A DNA stretch of 47,736 nucleotides from Gammaproteobacteria bacterium (GTDB lineage: Bacteria > Pseudomonadota > Gammaproteobacteria > Pseudomonadales > Azotimanducaceae): assembly GCA_002690865.1 (NCBI GenBank), contig NZGG01000036.1, positions 1 through 47,736 on the forward strand, given 5' to 3'. The notes below the pieces were generated by a model. The model made no database searches, had not been told where the DNA came from, and worked only from the letters and a program-made list of their open reading frames with translations. Shown in pieces: positions 17,904-28,555 of this stretch (position 1 is its first letter; each line of letters begins with the position of its first letter). Both the position numbers and the translations under genes were made by a program.

Positions 17904-20900
17904 TTTTATTACTCTCCAAGTGTTCTAGTAAATGTTCTATTACTGTGAATCGAACCTCTGGTTCTTCCATAACTTCGTAGAACGTTAGTTGATTGGCATT
18001 AGTTAATTTATAGTTCTGAGGCTTCGATTGCACAAGTGATACTATTGCACTCGGATTAATTACGGTATCTTGTTGGAATTCTATTCTCCCCTGGTTTATA
18101 CCTGCATCGATTTTTTTAATACCTAAAAAACTAGCAGTGATTTTAATTAGAGTGAGTCTGAAAAGATTATGAGTTGCGTCAGGTAAGAGACTGAAACGAT
18201 CGATCATCTCTACTTGTAACTCACGTAATTCAGTTTCAGTTTTCGCATTAGCGATTCGCTTGTAAAGCACCAATCTTGCATGCGTATCTGGCAAGTAGCT
18301 CTCTGGGATAAGGGCAGGGATACGAAGGTTTATCTCGATACCATCGCGTAACGGACGATCTAGATTAGGTGTTTTTCCATCCTGAATTGCTTTTACAGCT
18401 TGGTCTAGCATCTCCATATACATTGAGTAGCCAATGCTTTGAATGTTGCCAGTTTGTCCATCTCCAAGCAACTCCCCTGCGCCCCTGATCTCAAGGTCGT
18501 GTGTTGCAAGGATAAACCCTGCACCGAGATCCTCGGCTTCAGAAATAGCCTCTAAACGTTTTCGGGCATCATTAGTCATGATTTTAGGATTTGGTGTTAG
18601 TAGATAAGCGTAGGCTTGGTGATGTGACCTTCCCACACGACCACGCAATTGATGTATTTGAGCTAGCCCGAATTTATCGGCGCGTTCTATAATGATGGTG
18701 TTTGCGTTAGGAATATCGATACCTGTTTCAATTATAGTAGTGCACAACAGAAGGTTTGCCTTCTTGTGATAAAAGTCAGTCATTACTTGTTCTAATTCTC
18801 TTTCTCGCATCTGCCCATGCCCAATCGCTATGCGTGCTTCTGGTATCAAGTCGTGGAGCTTTATAGCAGTTTGCTCGATGTCCTTAACTTCATTATGCAG
18901 ATAATAAACTTGTCCACCTCGAATAAGCTCGCGTTGGATAGCTTCTTTGATGACCCCCTTATTGTATTCTTGGACGAAAGTCTTTATCGAGAGTCGCTTC
19001 GATGGGGGAGTCGCTATTATGGTGAGATCTCTCATATTAGAAATTGCCATATTTAGGGTTCGAGGTATGGGAGTAGCGGTTAGAGTTAGGATATCGACTT
19101 CAGCTCTGAGTGATTTAAGTTTTTCTTTTTGGCGAACCCCAAATCGATGTTCCTCATCAACAATTAACAAACCTAAGTCTTTAAATTCAATATTTTCCTG
19201 AATCAGGACATGTGTACCAATTACGATATCTAAATGCCCTGATTTCATTCTTTGGCAGATATCTTTTTGTTCTCTTTTTGTTCGAAATCTTGATATTGAG
19301 TCTATAGTTATTGGCCATTCTGCGAATCGGTCATTAAACGTTTGTTCGTGTTGCTGTGCTAAGAGTGTGGTTGGAACAAGCACTGCAACTTGCTTGCCTG
19401 CTTGCACGGCTATGAAGGCTGCCCGCATAGCAACTTCTGTTTTACCAAATCCAACATCACCGCAAATAAGTCTATCCATCGCCTTCTCTTCTCTCATATC
19501 AGCAATAACATTACTTATTGCACTTTCTTGATCTGGAGTTTCCTCAAACGGAAAACTAGAGGAAAATTGCTCATAGGCTTCGTCCGATAATGCATAAGAA
19601 AAACCCTTCTTAGCTGCGCGTCTGGCATAAATACTCAGCAATTCTGCCGCCACATCATAAATCTGTTCCGCGGCTTTTCGTTTAGTTCTCTGCCAGAGAT
19701 CTCCACCGAGACGATGTAGCGGGGCGTTTCCATCTTCTGAAGCAGCATAGCGTGAAATTAAGTGGAGGGATGAAACAGGGACGTAAAGTTTAGCCTTCTC
19801 GTCATACTCGAGACACAAGAACTCCATGTCTTCATCATCGATCGACAATGTTTGAAGCCCTCCGTAACGTCCAACACCGTGATCGATATGTACCACAGGA
19901 GCTCCGATATGCAGCTCTGTTAAGCTTTTAAAGACCATATCTGCTGCATTGCTTTTCGTCCGATCCCTTCTGCGCTGTTGGAGTACACGTGCACCAAATA
20001 GTTGTTGCTCCGTTATGAGGACTAGGTTGGTAATTTGTTCTGCAAAACCTCTATCTATATCCGTAGTGCATAAGCAAAAGCTTTGATCTGAATTTAAAAA
20101 TGATTGCCAATCATCAATGATTGTCGGTTGCAGCTGATTACGATGGAATAACTCATTCATGATTTCTTTTCTACCAGTGGACTCAGCAGTAATTAGTAAT
20201 CTGCTGGTTGAGCTATCAAGGTACTTTTTTAAATTTTCCAATGGATTTGGATTTCGTTGCTGAATTGTTAGGTCCGGTAGGGATGTGAAAGAAAAGTTAT
20301 GTTTGCTCGTGGAATCAGTCTTGATTTCAATTCTTGGATAGTTTTTCAAACTTCTGAAAACTTGCTCAGGTGACAAGAGTAGTTCATTTGGCGGTAATAT
20401 GGGTTTTAATATGTCATGACGAAGACTTTCGTAACGTGTCCATGCCTGTTCCCAATGGTCCTTCAGTGCTCTCTCCACATCGGTTGTAACTAATAGAGCA
20501 TCTTTAGGAATATAATCAAAAAGCGTTGCCAACTCATCAAAGAATAGAGGTATATAGTACTCTATTCCAGTGGGCGATATGCCTGCGCTTACGTCCTTAT
20601 AAATTGGCGAGTCACGAACATCTGAGAGGTTTTCGTGCCAGCGATTTTGAAATCGTCTGACAGCGTCTTTTGTCATTGGAACTTCGCGTGCGGGTAGCAA
20701 CTCGATATTACTTACTTTATCGATGGAAAGCTGTGTTTCTGGTTCAAAAACTCGAATAGAATCAATCTCATCATCAAATAGGTCAATGCGATATGGGTTA
20801 TTTGAGCCCATGGGAAAGATGTCCATTATAGAACCTCTCACCGCAAACTCCCCGTGCTCAAAGACGTTATCAACAGACCGATACGCGACCGATTCCAGTT

Positions 20901-21312
20901 TTTTCCTCATTTGAAGGAAGTCAAATTTTTGGCCTACTGAAATCAGCAAACTTTCGTTGAGAATAAAATGAGGGGGTGAAAGTTTTTGCATTGCGGTATT
21001 TGCTGGAACTACAACTACTCCAGTATTGAGAGTTGGTAACTGATTGAGCATACGCAAGCGATCAGAAATGATATCTTGATGAGGAGAAAAGCTGTCATAA
21101 ATAAGTGTCTCCCAGTCTGGAAAGCAGTACACAGGAGTAAGAGGTTTAAAAAACGTTAACTCTTTTCGGATTTGCTCAGCTGATATTGAGTCTTTGGCAA
21201 TCACTATACACAAGTCATTACCGGCCTCTAGCACATCCGCTACTGCTAGTGAAACAGAAGAACCTGGTAAATTACCCCAGTCCCGACGTTCGCCATGTCG
21301 CTTCGGAATCAT
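17887..21312 (-). CDS. mfd: Transcription-repair coupling factor
   Basis: A full-length Mfd of about 1141 residues (E. coli 1148) that removes stalled RNA polymerase and recruits UvrA. Domains in order are a UvrB-homology module (FPDWETLIYDSFSPHQDI), the RNA-polymerase-interacting CarD-like domain (VVHIDHGVGRYGGLQ), a RecG-like translocase with Walker A ICGDVGFGKTEVAMRAA, the DEEH box (IVDEEHRFGVRQKEK) and motif VI (QLRGRVGRS), and a C-terminal TRCF domain. The ATG at 21312 was chosen; a TTG at 21351 would add 13 residues but lacks a ribosome site. It is followed by the overlapping csiV. Confidence 0.97.
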   Translation of the reverse strand: MIPKRHGERRDWGNLPGSSVSLAVADVLEAGNDLCIVIAKDSISAEQIRKELTFFKPLTPVYCFPDWETLIYDSFSPHQDIISDRLRMLNQLPTLNTGVVVVPANTAMQKLSPPHFILNESLLISVGQKFDFLQMRKKLESVAYRSVDNVFEHGEFAVRGSIMDIFPMGSNNPYRIDLFDDEIDSIRVFEPETQLSIDKVSNIELLPAREVPMTKDAVRRFQNRWHENLSDVRDSPIYKDVSAGISPTGIEYYIPLFFDELATLFDYIPKDALLVTTDVERALKDHWEQAWTRYESLRHDILKPILPPNELLLSPEQVFRSLKNYPRIEIKTDSTSKHNFSFTSLPDLTIQQRNPNPLENLKKYLDSSTSRLLITAESTGRKEIMNELFHRNQLQPTIIDDWQSFLNSDQSFCLCTTDIDRGFAEQITNLVLITEQQLFGARVLQQRRRDRTKSNAADMVFKSLTELHIGAPVVHIDHGVGRYGGLQTLSIDDEDMEFLCLEYDEKAKLYVPVSSLHLISRYAASEDGNAPLHRLGGDLWQRTKRKAAEQIYDVAAELLSIYARRAAKKGFSYALSDEAYEQFSSSFPFEETPDQESAISNVIADMREEKAMDRLICGDVGFGKTEVAMRAAFIAVQAGKQVAVLVPTTLLAQQHEQTFNDRFAEWPITIDSISRFRTKREQKDICQRMKSGHLDIVIGTHVLIQENIEFKDLGLLIVDEEHRFGVRQKEKLKSLRAEVDILTLTATPIPRTLNMAISNMRDLTIIATPPSKRLSIKTFVQEYNKGVIKEAIQRELIRGGQVYYLHNEVKDIEQTAIKLHDLIPEARIAIGHGQMRERELEQVMTDFYHKKANLLLCTTIIETGIDIPNANTIIIERADKFGLAQIHQLRGRVGRSHHQAYAYLLTPNPKIMTNDARKRLEAISEAEDLGAGFILATHDLEIRGAGELLGDGQTGNIQSIGYSMYMEMLDQAVKAIQDGKTPNLDRPLRDGIEINLRIPALIPESYLPDTHARLVLYKRIANAKTETELRELQVEMIDRFSLLPDATHNLFRLTLIKITASFLGIKKIDAGINQGRIEFQQDTVINPSAIVSLVQSKPQNYKLTNANQLTFYEVMEEPEVRFTVIEHLLEHLESNKIAIAS

Positions 21313-21476
21313 ATTATTTTTAAGAGACAAAATACCCACTTCGTCTCCCAAGGGGTAAAGGGTGCCAAGGTTACTCCCATCGCTGTAATTCTCAAGAGGT
21401 ATGGATGATCTAGATTACTAGATCAAGTTTTTCGCGTGGGATACAAAAAAATTTTTCTTGCAATGCATAACTTTAC

Positions 21477-21878
21477 ATGGTCTTTACGAATCTAATACGA
21501 CGAATTCTGTGAGAAAACTTCTTCCCGAACTCGAGGGCAAGCTAACGGGTGATTCCATTAGCGTCCCGGTATTAACGCGTCAATGGTGGTCCTCGGTTCA
21601 AACCTATAGAGGGGTGCAACTCGAGAAGAAGCAAAGGAATACCTTGTGGTATCTCTCTTAAGGGAGCGATCCAACGTCAGGTAGGCTATACGGTATCTAG
21701 CGAAGTGGTTTCGACCGACTTAATAGGTAATCGTCACGCTGTTATCGAAGACTCTTACGCGATTATCGTAAATAAAAGGGATGTTGTAATTTATGTTAGG
21801 TACGATGATGCGTTTGGATATATCTGCCAAGTGAATCGGGTAGCTCAGAAAATGGCGGGTGTTTTATATCCAACGGCT
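21477..21878 (+). pseudogene. Decayed 3' remnant of glyceraldehyde-3-phosphate dehydrogenase (gap2-like)
   Basis: Only the last 135 or so codons can be traced, broken into at least four frame segments. MVFT is read at 21477, then ESNTTNSVRKLLPELEGKL with TGDSISV in another frame, then PGINASMVVLGSNL ending at an in-frame TAG at 21607, continuing as TREEAKEYL. A last frame runs through SLKGAIQRQVGYT, EVVSTDLIGNRHA, VIYVRYDDAFGYICQVNRV and KMAGVLYPT. These match, in order, conserved C-terminal GAPDH blocks (LPEL.GKLTG..IRVP, PNVSM, EVVS.DFVGS.HA, WYDNE.GYS..VV, MAGV). The frame change at GTCCCGG fits loss of one C. The N-terminal part with the catalytic Cys is gone. Pseudomonas has gap2 at the same place between mfd and nqr, so this is an eroded resident gene. 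21879-22070, up to nqrA, shows nothing else but a T run. Confidence 0.85.
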
Positions 21879-22070
21879 CGCGTGCAGCCTTTGATCCACT
21901 TCAGGTGCTTAAAAGATACACCGAACCTAAAAAGCGTCTCGTTCTGCTGGCAAAGTAGCGCTTTGCTCTTTATAATCTCCCCCCGTGTTCGGGCAGCCCA
22001 AGAATTGTTGTCTCGTTAACCATGTTACTTACATAAACATTTCTTTTTTTTTTGAGCGTATTTTAGACTG

Positions 22071-23414
22071 GTGATTAGAACTAAGCGCGGCCTTGATTTG
22101 CCCATCGCTGGCAGCCCCGAACAGGTGATAGACCACGGCACTTCCGTCCGCTCTGTGGCGTTGGTTGGTCACGATTACCCGGGGTTAAAACCAACCATGG
22201 AAGTGGTGGTGGGTGATAGGGTCAAGGCGGGACAATTACTTTTTACAGACAAGAAGATGCCAGGGGTAAAGTATACTTCACCAGGATGCGGTACCGTGGC
22301 AGCTATAAACCGTGGTGCTCGCCGTGTCTTTCAATCAATTGTTATAGATCTCGATGGAGATGAAGCCGAGACGTTTCCTCAGGAGGCGCTAGAAAAGTTA
22401 ACGCGAGAAAGTGCTGCTAGTACACTGATTGAATCGGGACAATGGACATCGCTTCGGACTAGACCGTTTAGCAAGGTGCCACCTCCAAGCCAGGTTCCAA
22501 ATTCGATATTTGTGACCGCAATTGATTCTAGGCCCCATGCACCAAACCCTGAACTAGTGATCGCAATGCAACCAGAGCCTTTTTTGGCCGGGCTGGACGT
22601 GTTGACATTGTTGACGGATGGTCCGTTATTCTTGTGTGCAGAGAATGGGGCAACCTTACCCGAGTTCGATAATCCTAAGGTAAGACGTGAAGATTTTTCT
22701 GGACCGCATCCTTCGGGACTTGTTGGAACGCATATACATTTTCTAGATCCTGTATCATTGGATAAGGTCGTTTGGACTATAGACTATCAAGATGTGATCG
22801 CTATTGGTCACCTGTTTCGCTCGGGCAACTTATTTTTTGACAGAATTATTGCGCTCGCGGGTCCGGCTGTTTCCAAACCGAGATTGATTCGAACGAGGAT
22901 AGGGGCTTCGGCTCATGACGTGGTTAAAGGTGAGCTTAATTCCCCACAAGAAAATGATAATAGGATTGTCTCTGGTAGTGTTTTGGACGGACGAACATGC
23001 AGCCCTGGCGCTGAGTATTTAGGACGCTACCATAATCAGATTTCTGTTATACAGGAAGGAACAAATAGAGAGCTGCTGGGGTTTGTAAAACCAGGTCAGG
23101 ATAAATTCTCATTAACTAGATTATTCGTATCCAGTTTCTTACCTAAACGAAAGTTTGCGTTTACAACTAGCACAGGTGGAAGTGAGCGAGCGATGGTGCC
23201 TCTAGGCACATTTGAGGAAATCATGCCCCTGGATATTCTACCAACCCAATTGTTGCGTGCTTTGTTAGTTAGTGATTTCGATGTCAGCATCAGCCTTGGT
23301 TGTCTTGAGTTAGATGAAGATGATATCGCTTTGTGCACTTTCGCTTGTCCAGGTAAGTATGAATATGGTCCTTACCTTCGGCAAATGTTAACTACTATAG
23401 AGGCGGAAGCCTAG
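22071..23414 (+). CDS. nqrA: Na+-translocating NADH:quinone reductase subunit A
   Basis: A 447-residue NqrA, the peripheral cytoplasmic quinone-site subunit of the Na+-pumping complex. The start [18 protein letters not shown] matches the family start; the codon is GTG at 22071. It is the first gene of nqrABCDEF. The block [18 protein letters not shown] is the lipoyl-like fold region. No strong ribosome site is seen upstream; a long T run lies about 25 bp before the start. The length is normal (about 446). Confidence 0.96.
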   Translation: MIRTKRGLDLPIAGSPEQVIDHGTSVRSVALVGHDYPGLKPTMEVVVGDRVKAGQLLFTDKKMPGVKYTSPGCGTVAAINRGARRVFQSIVIDLDGDEAETFPQEALEKLTRESAASTLIESGQWTSLRTRPFSKVPPPSQVPNSIFVTAIDSRPHAPNPELVIAMQPEPFLAGLDVLTLLTDGPLFLCAENGATLPEFDNPKVRREDFSGPHPSGLVGTHIHFLDPVSLDKVVWTIDYQDVIAIGHLFRSGNLFFDRIIALAGPAVSKPRLIRTRIGASAHDVVKGELNSPQENDNRIVSGSVLDGRTCSPGAEYLGRYHNQISVIQEGTNRELLGFVKPGQDKFSLTRLFVSSFLPKRKFAFTTSTGGSERAMVPLGTFEEIMPLDILPTQLLRALLVSDFDVSISLGCLELDEDDIALCTFACPGKYEYGPYLRQMLTTIEAEA

Positions 23415-23424
23415 GTCTAGACGA

Positions 23425-24624
23425 ATGTCGCTAAGAGAATTTCTGAATGGGATCGAGCCTGACTTCAAAAAGGGTGGGCGTTTCGAGCGTTGGTATGCTG
23501 TTTATGAAGCCATTGATACGATTTTATATACGCCTGGTAAGGTAACTGTCAGTTCATCCCATGTGCGTGATTCTGTTGATTTGAAGAGAGTCATGACTAC
23601 TGTTTGGTTATGTGCTTTTTTCCCGATGTTTGCTGGCATGTACTTCACTGGCCTCCATGCGACCATAGCAATGGAGCAAATGGGTGTGGAGCAGATTGCT
23701 GGTTTGCGAGGAGCTATCGTAGAGCTTATTGCCGGCTATGATTCAGCTAATAGATGGCATTGTCTCGTGTACGGGGCTGTGTTTTATATCCCAATTTATT
23801 TTGTCACGTTTGTCGTGGGTGCTTTCTGGGAAGTGCTATTCGCTATCAAACGCGGACATGAAATTAATGAGGGGTTCTTTGTTACCAGTGTTTTGTTCTC
23901 CCTAATAGTGCCTGCTTCAATTCCCCTTTGGCAGGTTGCCCTTGGCATTTCATTCGGGGTGGTGATTGGCAAGGAAATTTTTGGGGGTACTGGTAAAAAC
24001 TTCCTCAACCCGGCGCTGACCGGACGCGCATTTCTATTTTTTGCCTACCCCGCGGAAATCTCAGGTGATTCAGTATGGACAGCTGTGGATGGTTTCAGTG
24101 GTGCCACCCCGCTAGGGATATCTGCTATATCGGGAATGGGTGATTTAGTTGCCAACGTGAGTTGGTCGGATGCCTTTTTTGGAAATATACAGGGCTCCGT
24201 GGGCGAAACGTCTGCATTCGCGATATTAATTGGGGGGACGATTTTATTGATCACTAAGGCGGCCTCTTGGAGAATTATGCTTGGCACTTTCCTAGGTATG
24301 GTAGGAATGTCTTTCATGTTTAACTTAATTGGCTCGGATAGTAATCCAATGTTTGCTATGCCCTGGTATTGGCATTTAGTAGTTGGTGGCTTTGCTTTTG
24401 GCATGGTTTATATGGTTACGGACCCTGTGTCTGCATCAATGACAAATATCGGTAAATGGTATTATGGGATCCTTATTGGGGTGCTTTGTGTGTTGATACG
24501 CGTCATCAACCCGGCATACCCCGAGGGAATTATGCTCGCTATTCTATTTGCGAACCTATGTTCTCCTCTGATTGACTGGCTCGTGGTGCGTCAAAATATC
24601 AAACGGAGGGAAGCACGTGTCTAG
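23425..24624 (+). CDS. nqrB: Na+-translocating NADH:quinone reductase subunit B
   Basis: A 399-residue membrane protein that forms part of the Na+ and electron path. It carries about ten helices and a covalent FMN site: the Thr of SGAT in [11 protein letters not shown] is where ApbE attaches FMN. The segment [20 protein letters not shown] is a family hallmark. It starts 10 bp after nqrA and overlaps nqrC by 8 bp. The length fits NqrB (about 410). Confidence 0.96.
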   Translation: MSLREFLNGIEPDFKKGGRFERWYAVYEAIDTILYTPGKVTVSSSHVRDSVDLKRVMTTVWLCAFFPMFAGMYFTGLHATIAMEQMGVEQIAGLRGAIVELIAGYDSANRWHCLVYGAVFYIPIYFVTFVVGAFWEVLFAIKRGHEINEGFFVTSVLFSLIVPASIPLWQVALGISFGVVIGKEIFGGTGKNFLNPALTGRAFLFFAYPAEISGDSVWTAVDGFSGATPLGISAISGMGDLVANVSWSDAFFGNIQGSVGETSAFAILIGGTILLITKAASWRIMLGTFLGMVGMSFMFNLIGSDSNPMFAMPWYWHLVVGGFAFGMVYMVTDPVSASMTNIGKWYYGILIGVLCVLIRVINPAYPEGIMLAILFANLCSPLIDWLVVRQNIKRREARV

Positions 24625-25423
24625 TGATAAAGATGCAATGAGAAATATATTAATAGTTGCATTATCTGTTTGCTTCGTGTGTTCGGTGGTGGTTTCTGGG
24701 GCGGCAGTTTCGCTAAAGCCCGAGCGCCTCGCAAATAAGGAACTAGACAGAAATAAGAACATACTTATTGCAGCCGGCCTCTTCGAAAAAGGTGTTACCA
24801 ATGATTCACAGGTGGATAACCTTTTTAAGTCTTTCGAAGTGCGTGTAGTTGACCTACAAACCCATCAAATATTGACACTGGACGAAATAAAGCAAACTAA
24901 TATCGATTTTTCACGTTATGACCAGAGGAAGGCTGCCAAGGATCGTTCAATGTCTGTCGCCTTGTCCACAACAGAGGATATAGCATCGATTAGCACTCGA
25001 GCAAACTACAGCATCATTTACCTACTAAAGCGAGATGGAGAGCTTCAGCGGGTTGTTTTACCGGTTCATGGCTATGGTTTGTGGTCGACTTTGTATGGGT
25101 TTATATCTGTTCAGGCTGACGGGAATACAGTTTCAGGAATTACATTCTATGAACATCAGGAAACGGCAGGTCTTGGCGGTGAAGTAGATAACCCGAGATG
25201 GAAAGGGTTGTGGCCTGGGAAGAAAATATATGATGAAAAGGGTAATGTGGCTCTTGAAGTTATCAAGGGTTCAGTAGTATCTGGATCGTCTAAAGAAAAG
25301 TATCAGGTAGATGGGCTATCTGGTGCGACGCTCACAAGTCGAGGAGTCAGTAACTTAGTAGAATATTGGCTTGGGGACCAAGCTTTTGGTCCAGTACTCA
25401 AAAAGCTGGGAGGAAAGACATAG
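24617..25423 (+). CDS. nqrC: Na+-translocating NADH:quinone reductase subunit C
   Basis: A 268-residue subunit with one N-terminal membrane helix and a periplasmic flavin domain. The covalent FMN Thr is in [15 protein letters not shown] near the C-terminus. The start is GTG at 24617, giving [10 protein letters not shown] with GGAGG 6 nt upstream; longer in-frame extensions into nqrB are not needed. It overlaps nqrB by 8 bp and is followed one base later by the nqr[25 protein letters not shown] is the family's flavin-domain signature (quoted in part). Confidence 0.95.
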   Translation: MSSDKDAMRNILIVALSVCFVCSVVVSGAAVSLKPERLANKELDRNKNILIAAGLFEKGVTNDSQVDNLFKSFEVRVVDLQTHQILTLDEIKQTNIDFSRYDQRKAAKDRSMSVALSTTEDIASISTRANYSIIYLLKRDGELQRVVLPVHGYGLWSTLYGFISVQADGNTVSGITFYEHQETAGLGGEVDNPRWKGLWPGKKIYDEKGNVALEVIKGSVVSGSSKEKYQVDGLSGATLTSRGVSNLVEYWLGDQAFGPVLKKLGGKT

Positions 25424-25424
25424 C

Positions 25425-26084
25425 ATGACGAATGTAAAAGAAGTTTTGTTTGACCCCATATTCAATAACAATCCAATTGGGTTGCAAATTTTAGGTATTT
25501 GTTCAGCGCTCGCTGTCACAACCCAAATGAGTGTGGCCTTAGTTATGTGTATTGCGCTAACTTTTGTCTGTGCTTTTTCCAACTTATTTATTTCATTAAT
25601 AAGAAATCAGATCCCGAATAGCGTTCGTATTATAGTTCAGATGGCGATTATTGCCTCCTTGGTTATTGTGGTGGACCAGATCCTTGGTGCCATCGCCTAT
25701 GAAATGAGTAAGCAACTTACTGTTTTTGTAGGTTTGATTATTACAAATTGTATTGTGATGGGGCGGGCGGAAGCATTTGCGATGCAAAATCCCCCAGGAA
25801 TAAGTTTTATTGACGGGGTTGGTAACGGTCTTGGATATAGTATCGTTTTAATGGCTGTGGCTACCATCCGAGAACTTCTTGGATCTGGCAGCTTGTTCGG
25901 CTTGGAGGTTTTGAAACTGGTAAATAATGGTGGGTGGTACAACCCCAATGGCTTAATGTTATTAGCTCCGAGCGCCTTTTTTATAATTGGACTGTTAATT
26001 TGGGCGCTCAGAAGCTGGAAAACAACTCAAGTCGAGGAGTCTGAATATCGGATAGGCGGGCATACGTCGTTTTCGAGGGCTTAG
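25425..26084 (+). CDS. nqrD: Na+-translocating NADH:quinone reductase subunit D
   Basis: A 219-residue integral membrane subunit with six helices. [19 protein letters not shown] carries the first conserved Cys (residue 26), and [16 protein letters not shown] the second. In the family such Cys pairs from NqrD and NqrE hold an iron centre in the membrane. The ATG at 25425 lies one base after the nqrC stop, with GGGAGG upstream. An upstream in-frame start inside nqrC was rejected. Confidence 0.96.
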   Translation: MTNVKEVLFDPIFNNNPIGLQILGICSALAVTTQMSVALVMCIALTFVCAFSNLFISLIRNQIPNSVRIIVQMAIIASLVIVVDQILGAIAYEMSKQLTVFVGLIITNCIVMGRAEAFAMQNPPGISFIDGVGNGLGYSIVLMAVATIRELLGSGSLFGLEVLKLVNNGGWYNPNGLMLLAPSAFFIIGLLIWALRSWKTTQVEESEYRIGGHTSFSRA

Positions 26085-26087
26085 AAA

Positions 26088-26699
26088 ATGTTTGAGTATT
26101 ATTTAAGTCTTTTTATTAAAGCGGTGTTTGTTGAGAACATGGCTTTAGCCTTTTTTTTGGGTATGTGCACTTTTATTGCCATCTCCAAGAAAATTGAAAC
26201 GGCTTTGGGCCTTGGTATAGCGGTTATCTTTGTACTTTTAATAACGGTACCGGTGAATAACGTGATTTATCACTATCTGCTTGCAGATGGTGCCTTGAGT
26301 TGGGCGGGTTTACCAAATGTTGATCTTAGCTTTTTAGGTTATCTGAGTTATATAGGTGTTATCGCAGCGATCGTACAGATACTCGAAATGTTTCTCGATA
26401 AATATGTTCCAGTTTTATATAACGCCTTAGGTGTTTTTCTTCCCTTAATCACTGTTAATTGCGCTATTTTAGGAGCTAGTTTATTTATGGTTAACCGAGA
26501 CTATGATTTTGGTGAAAGTGTCGTTTATGGAATAGGTTCTGGTGTTGGATGGGCTCTTGCTATAGTGATGTTGGCGGGGATTAGGGAAAAACTGAAATAT
26601 AGTGATGTGCCTGAGGGTCTGCAGGGACTAGGAATAACTTTCATCACAGTAGGTTTAATGTCGCTTGGATTCATGTCTTTCAGTGGTATATCACTCTAG
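26088..26699 (+). CDS. nqrE: Na+-translocating NADH:quinone reductase subunit E
   Basis: A 203-residue integral membrane subunit, paralogous to NqrD and inverted in topology. Cys27 lies in [15 protein letters not shown], and the second conserved Cys in [36 protein letters not shown] is a family hallmark. It lies 3 bp after nqrD. Confidence 0.96.
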   Translation: MFEYYLSLFIKAVFVENMALAFFLGMCTFIAISKKIETALGLGIAVIFVLLITVPVNNVIYHYLLADGALSWAGLPNVDLSFLGYLSYIGVIAAIVQILEMFLDKYVPVLYNALGVFLPLITVNCAILGASLFMVNRDYDFGESVVYGIGSGVGWALAIVMLAGIREKLKYSDVPEGLQGLGITFITVGLMSLGFMSFSGISL

Positions 26700-26723
26700 A
26701 AATTAGGAAAATATAACGAAATT

Positions 26724-27947
26724 ATGACAAACGAAATTGTTTTAGGTGTAGGTATGTTTACTGGCGTAATCATGCTTTTAGTTTTTGTCATCCTCTACGC
26801 GCGCAAGCAGCTAGTGAGTACTGGTGAAGTTACAATAGAAATTAATGATGATCCTGGGAAAACTCTGCGTGCACCTGCGGGAAGTAAGCTTCTTAATACA
26901 CTTGCTGAGGCAGGTATCTTTCTATCTTCAGCTTGCGGAGGCGGTGGTACGTGTGCCCAATGTCGATGCCGGGTGATAGAGGGAGGGGGGTCTATGCTAT
27001 CGACAGAAGAAGGGCATTTTACCAGAGGTGAAGCAAAAAGCGGATGGCGGTTGAGTTGTCAAACTGCAGTAAAGCAGAATCTGAAGATAGAGGTTCCACA
27101 AGAATTCTTTGGGGTTAAACGTTGGGAATGTGAAGTTATCTCTAACGAAAATGTAGCAACTTTTATTAAGGAATTGATACTACGACTTCCTGAGGATGAG
27201 GAAGTAGATTTCCGCGCCGGTGGTTATGTTCAGTTCGAGATCCCTCCTTACGATATACGATACAAAGATATGGTTATAGAGGAAGAATATCAGCCTGACT
27301 GGAAAAAATTTAGCGTATTTGACAATCAGTCTAAAGTTGATGATGTCACGATTCGTGCATACTCTATGGCAAATTATCCAGAAGAAAAGGGAGTTATGAA
27401 ATTTAATATCCGGGTTGCATCACCCCCACCCGGAACTGATTTTCCTCCAGGAAAAATGTCCTCTTACTTATTTACGCTAAATCCCGGTGATAAGGTAACT
27501 ATATTTGGTCCTTATGGTGAATTCTTCGCTAAAGAAACTGATGCTGAAATGGTGTTCATCGGTGGAGGTGCTGGTATGGCGCCTATGCGTGCGCATATAT
27601 TCGACCAATTATTGAGAATTAATACAGATAGAAAGATTACGTTTTGGTATGGCGGACGTAATCAGAGGGAGTTATTTTATGTTGATGAGTTTGACAAACT
27701 TGCCAAAGAAAATGCTAATTTTGATTGGCACCTCGCGCTTTCTGATAGAGACCTTGAGGACTGGGATGGATATACTGGATTTATCCACAATGTCTTGTTT
27801 GAAGAATATTTGAAGGATCATCCTGCCCCAGAAGATTGTGAATACTACATGTGCGGACCTCCAATGATGAATGCTGCGTGTATTGGAATGTTGGAGGATT
27901 TGGGTGTTGAAAGAGAAAACATCTTCCTTGATGATTTTGGGGGATAG
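26724..27947 (+). CDS. nqrF: Na+-translocating NADH:quinone reductase subunit F
   Basis: A 407-residue NADH-oxidising subunit. One N-terminal membrane helix is followed by a 2Fe-2S domain with Cys71, Cys77, Cys80 and Cys112. A FAD domain with [11 protein letters not shown] and a NADH-binding domain with [14 protein letters not shown] and [10 protein letters not shown] follow. Electrons enter here and pass to the FMN groups of NqrC/NqrB. It ends the operon. Neither apbE (FMN transferase) nor nqrM (DUF539 maturation factor), which often follow, is present in the next 600 bp. Confidence 0.97.
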   Translation: MTNEIVLGVGMFTGVIMLLVFVILYARKQLVSTGEVTIEINDDPGKTLRAPAGSKLLNTLAEAGIFLSSACGGGGTCAQCRCRVIEGGGSMLSTEEGHFTRGEAKSGWRLSCQTAVKQNLKIEVPQEFFGVKRWECEVISNENVATFIKELILRLPEDEEVDFRAGGYVQFEIPPYDIRYKDMVIEEEYQPDWKKFSVFDNQSKVDDVTIRAYSMANYPEEKGVMKFNIRVASPPPGTDFPPGKMSSYLFTLNPGDKVTIFGPYGEFFAKETDAEMVFIGGGAGMAPMRAHIFDQLLRINTDRKITFWYGGRNQRELFYVDEFDKLAKENANFDWHLALSDRDLEDWDGYTGFIHNVLFEEYLKDHPAPEDCEYYMCGPPMMNAACIGMLEDLGVERENIFLDDFGG

Positions 27948-28555
27948 TTGATTTCCTCAGTTATCTGCAGGTTTTATCGCCTCAGTCATTGAATATCCAG
28001 CCCCTTAAGGGATGGGTGGATATTTAATGTCTCGGCGTTCTCCGGTCCATGGTTCTTTAGTAACAACATGTACGAGGAGCTTGCACAGGTAGTATATCGT
28101 GAGGAATCGTTTTGGCATCAATTCTGGAGTGACTCAGTGAGCGAATGGCTCAAGCGACCGTGATTTGTTCTTCTTTTGTAAAGTAGGGAAAGGAGATGTC
28201 CTTTTTATTTAATCTTGCTCTTTGATCTTGAAGTTTGGTGAGATGATTTCTATCAATAATTTCGCCCGCTATATCTCTCGCCAGCAGAACATCAGGCTTT
28301 GCAAAAGCTTCACGAATAGTCCAACGCAAAATCCTAAATCAGAATTTGAAAGATAATCGCTTCTAGGACAATAAGCACGCATTTGGTCACCATCTGATTC
28401 AATTTTTCCTCTAGGGATGACCAGCACACCTGCTGCACACTCTATTTTATATTTAAATACGACCATAAAAGTTTCCACCCCATCGGGGCTATTCCACAGA
28501 ACTGCGACCAATACCCGCTGGAGGTCGATTGAATATAGAAATTGGTGATTTGGAT
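27948..28555. other. Intergenic region after nqrF, no clear gene
   Basis: About 600 bp between nqrF and the convergent MORN gene. It contains a hairpin (listed separately) and a 31-codon open frame at 28068-28163 encoding a Trp-rich peptide (FWHQFWSDSVSEWLKRP at its end) with no ribosome site. A minus-strand open frame at 28269-28586 starts with TTG and overlaps the MORN gene end. Neither resembles a family I know. They could be gene debris. Confidence 0.5.
27992..28024. terminator. Hairpin after nqrF, possible terminator
   Basis: AATATCCA and TGGATATT are perfect 8-bp arms flanking an inner palindrome CCCTTAAGGG. It lies 44 bp past the nqrF stop. There is no long T run, so Rho-independent termination is uncertain; it may instead be an mRNA 3' end stabiliser. 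Confidence 0.4.

Noticed and set aside
21705-22019. Plus-strand open frame of 104 codons read as a gene
   Set aside because: Its first half is the C-terminal part of the GAPDH remnant; the frame only stays open past the lost stop, so it is pseudogene sequence.
24045-24404. Minus-strand open frame of 119 codons
   Set aside because: Antisense to nqrB; no independent support.
28068-28163. Trp-rich 31-codon plus-strand frame
   Set aside because: No ribosome site and no homology known to me; kept as an observation only.
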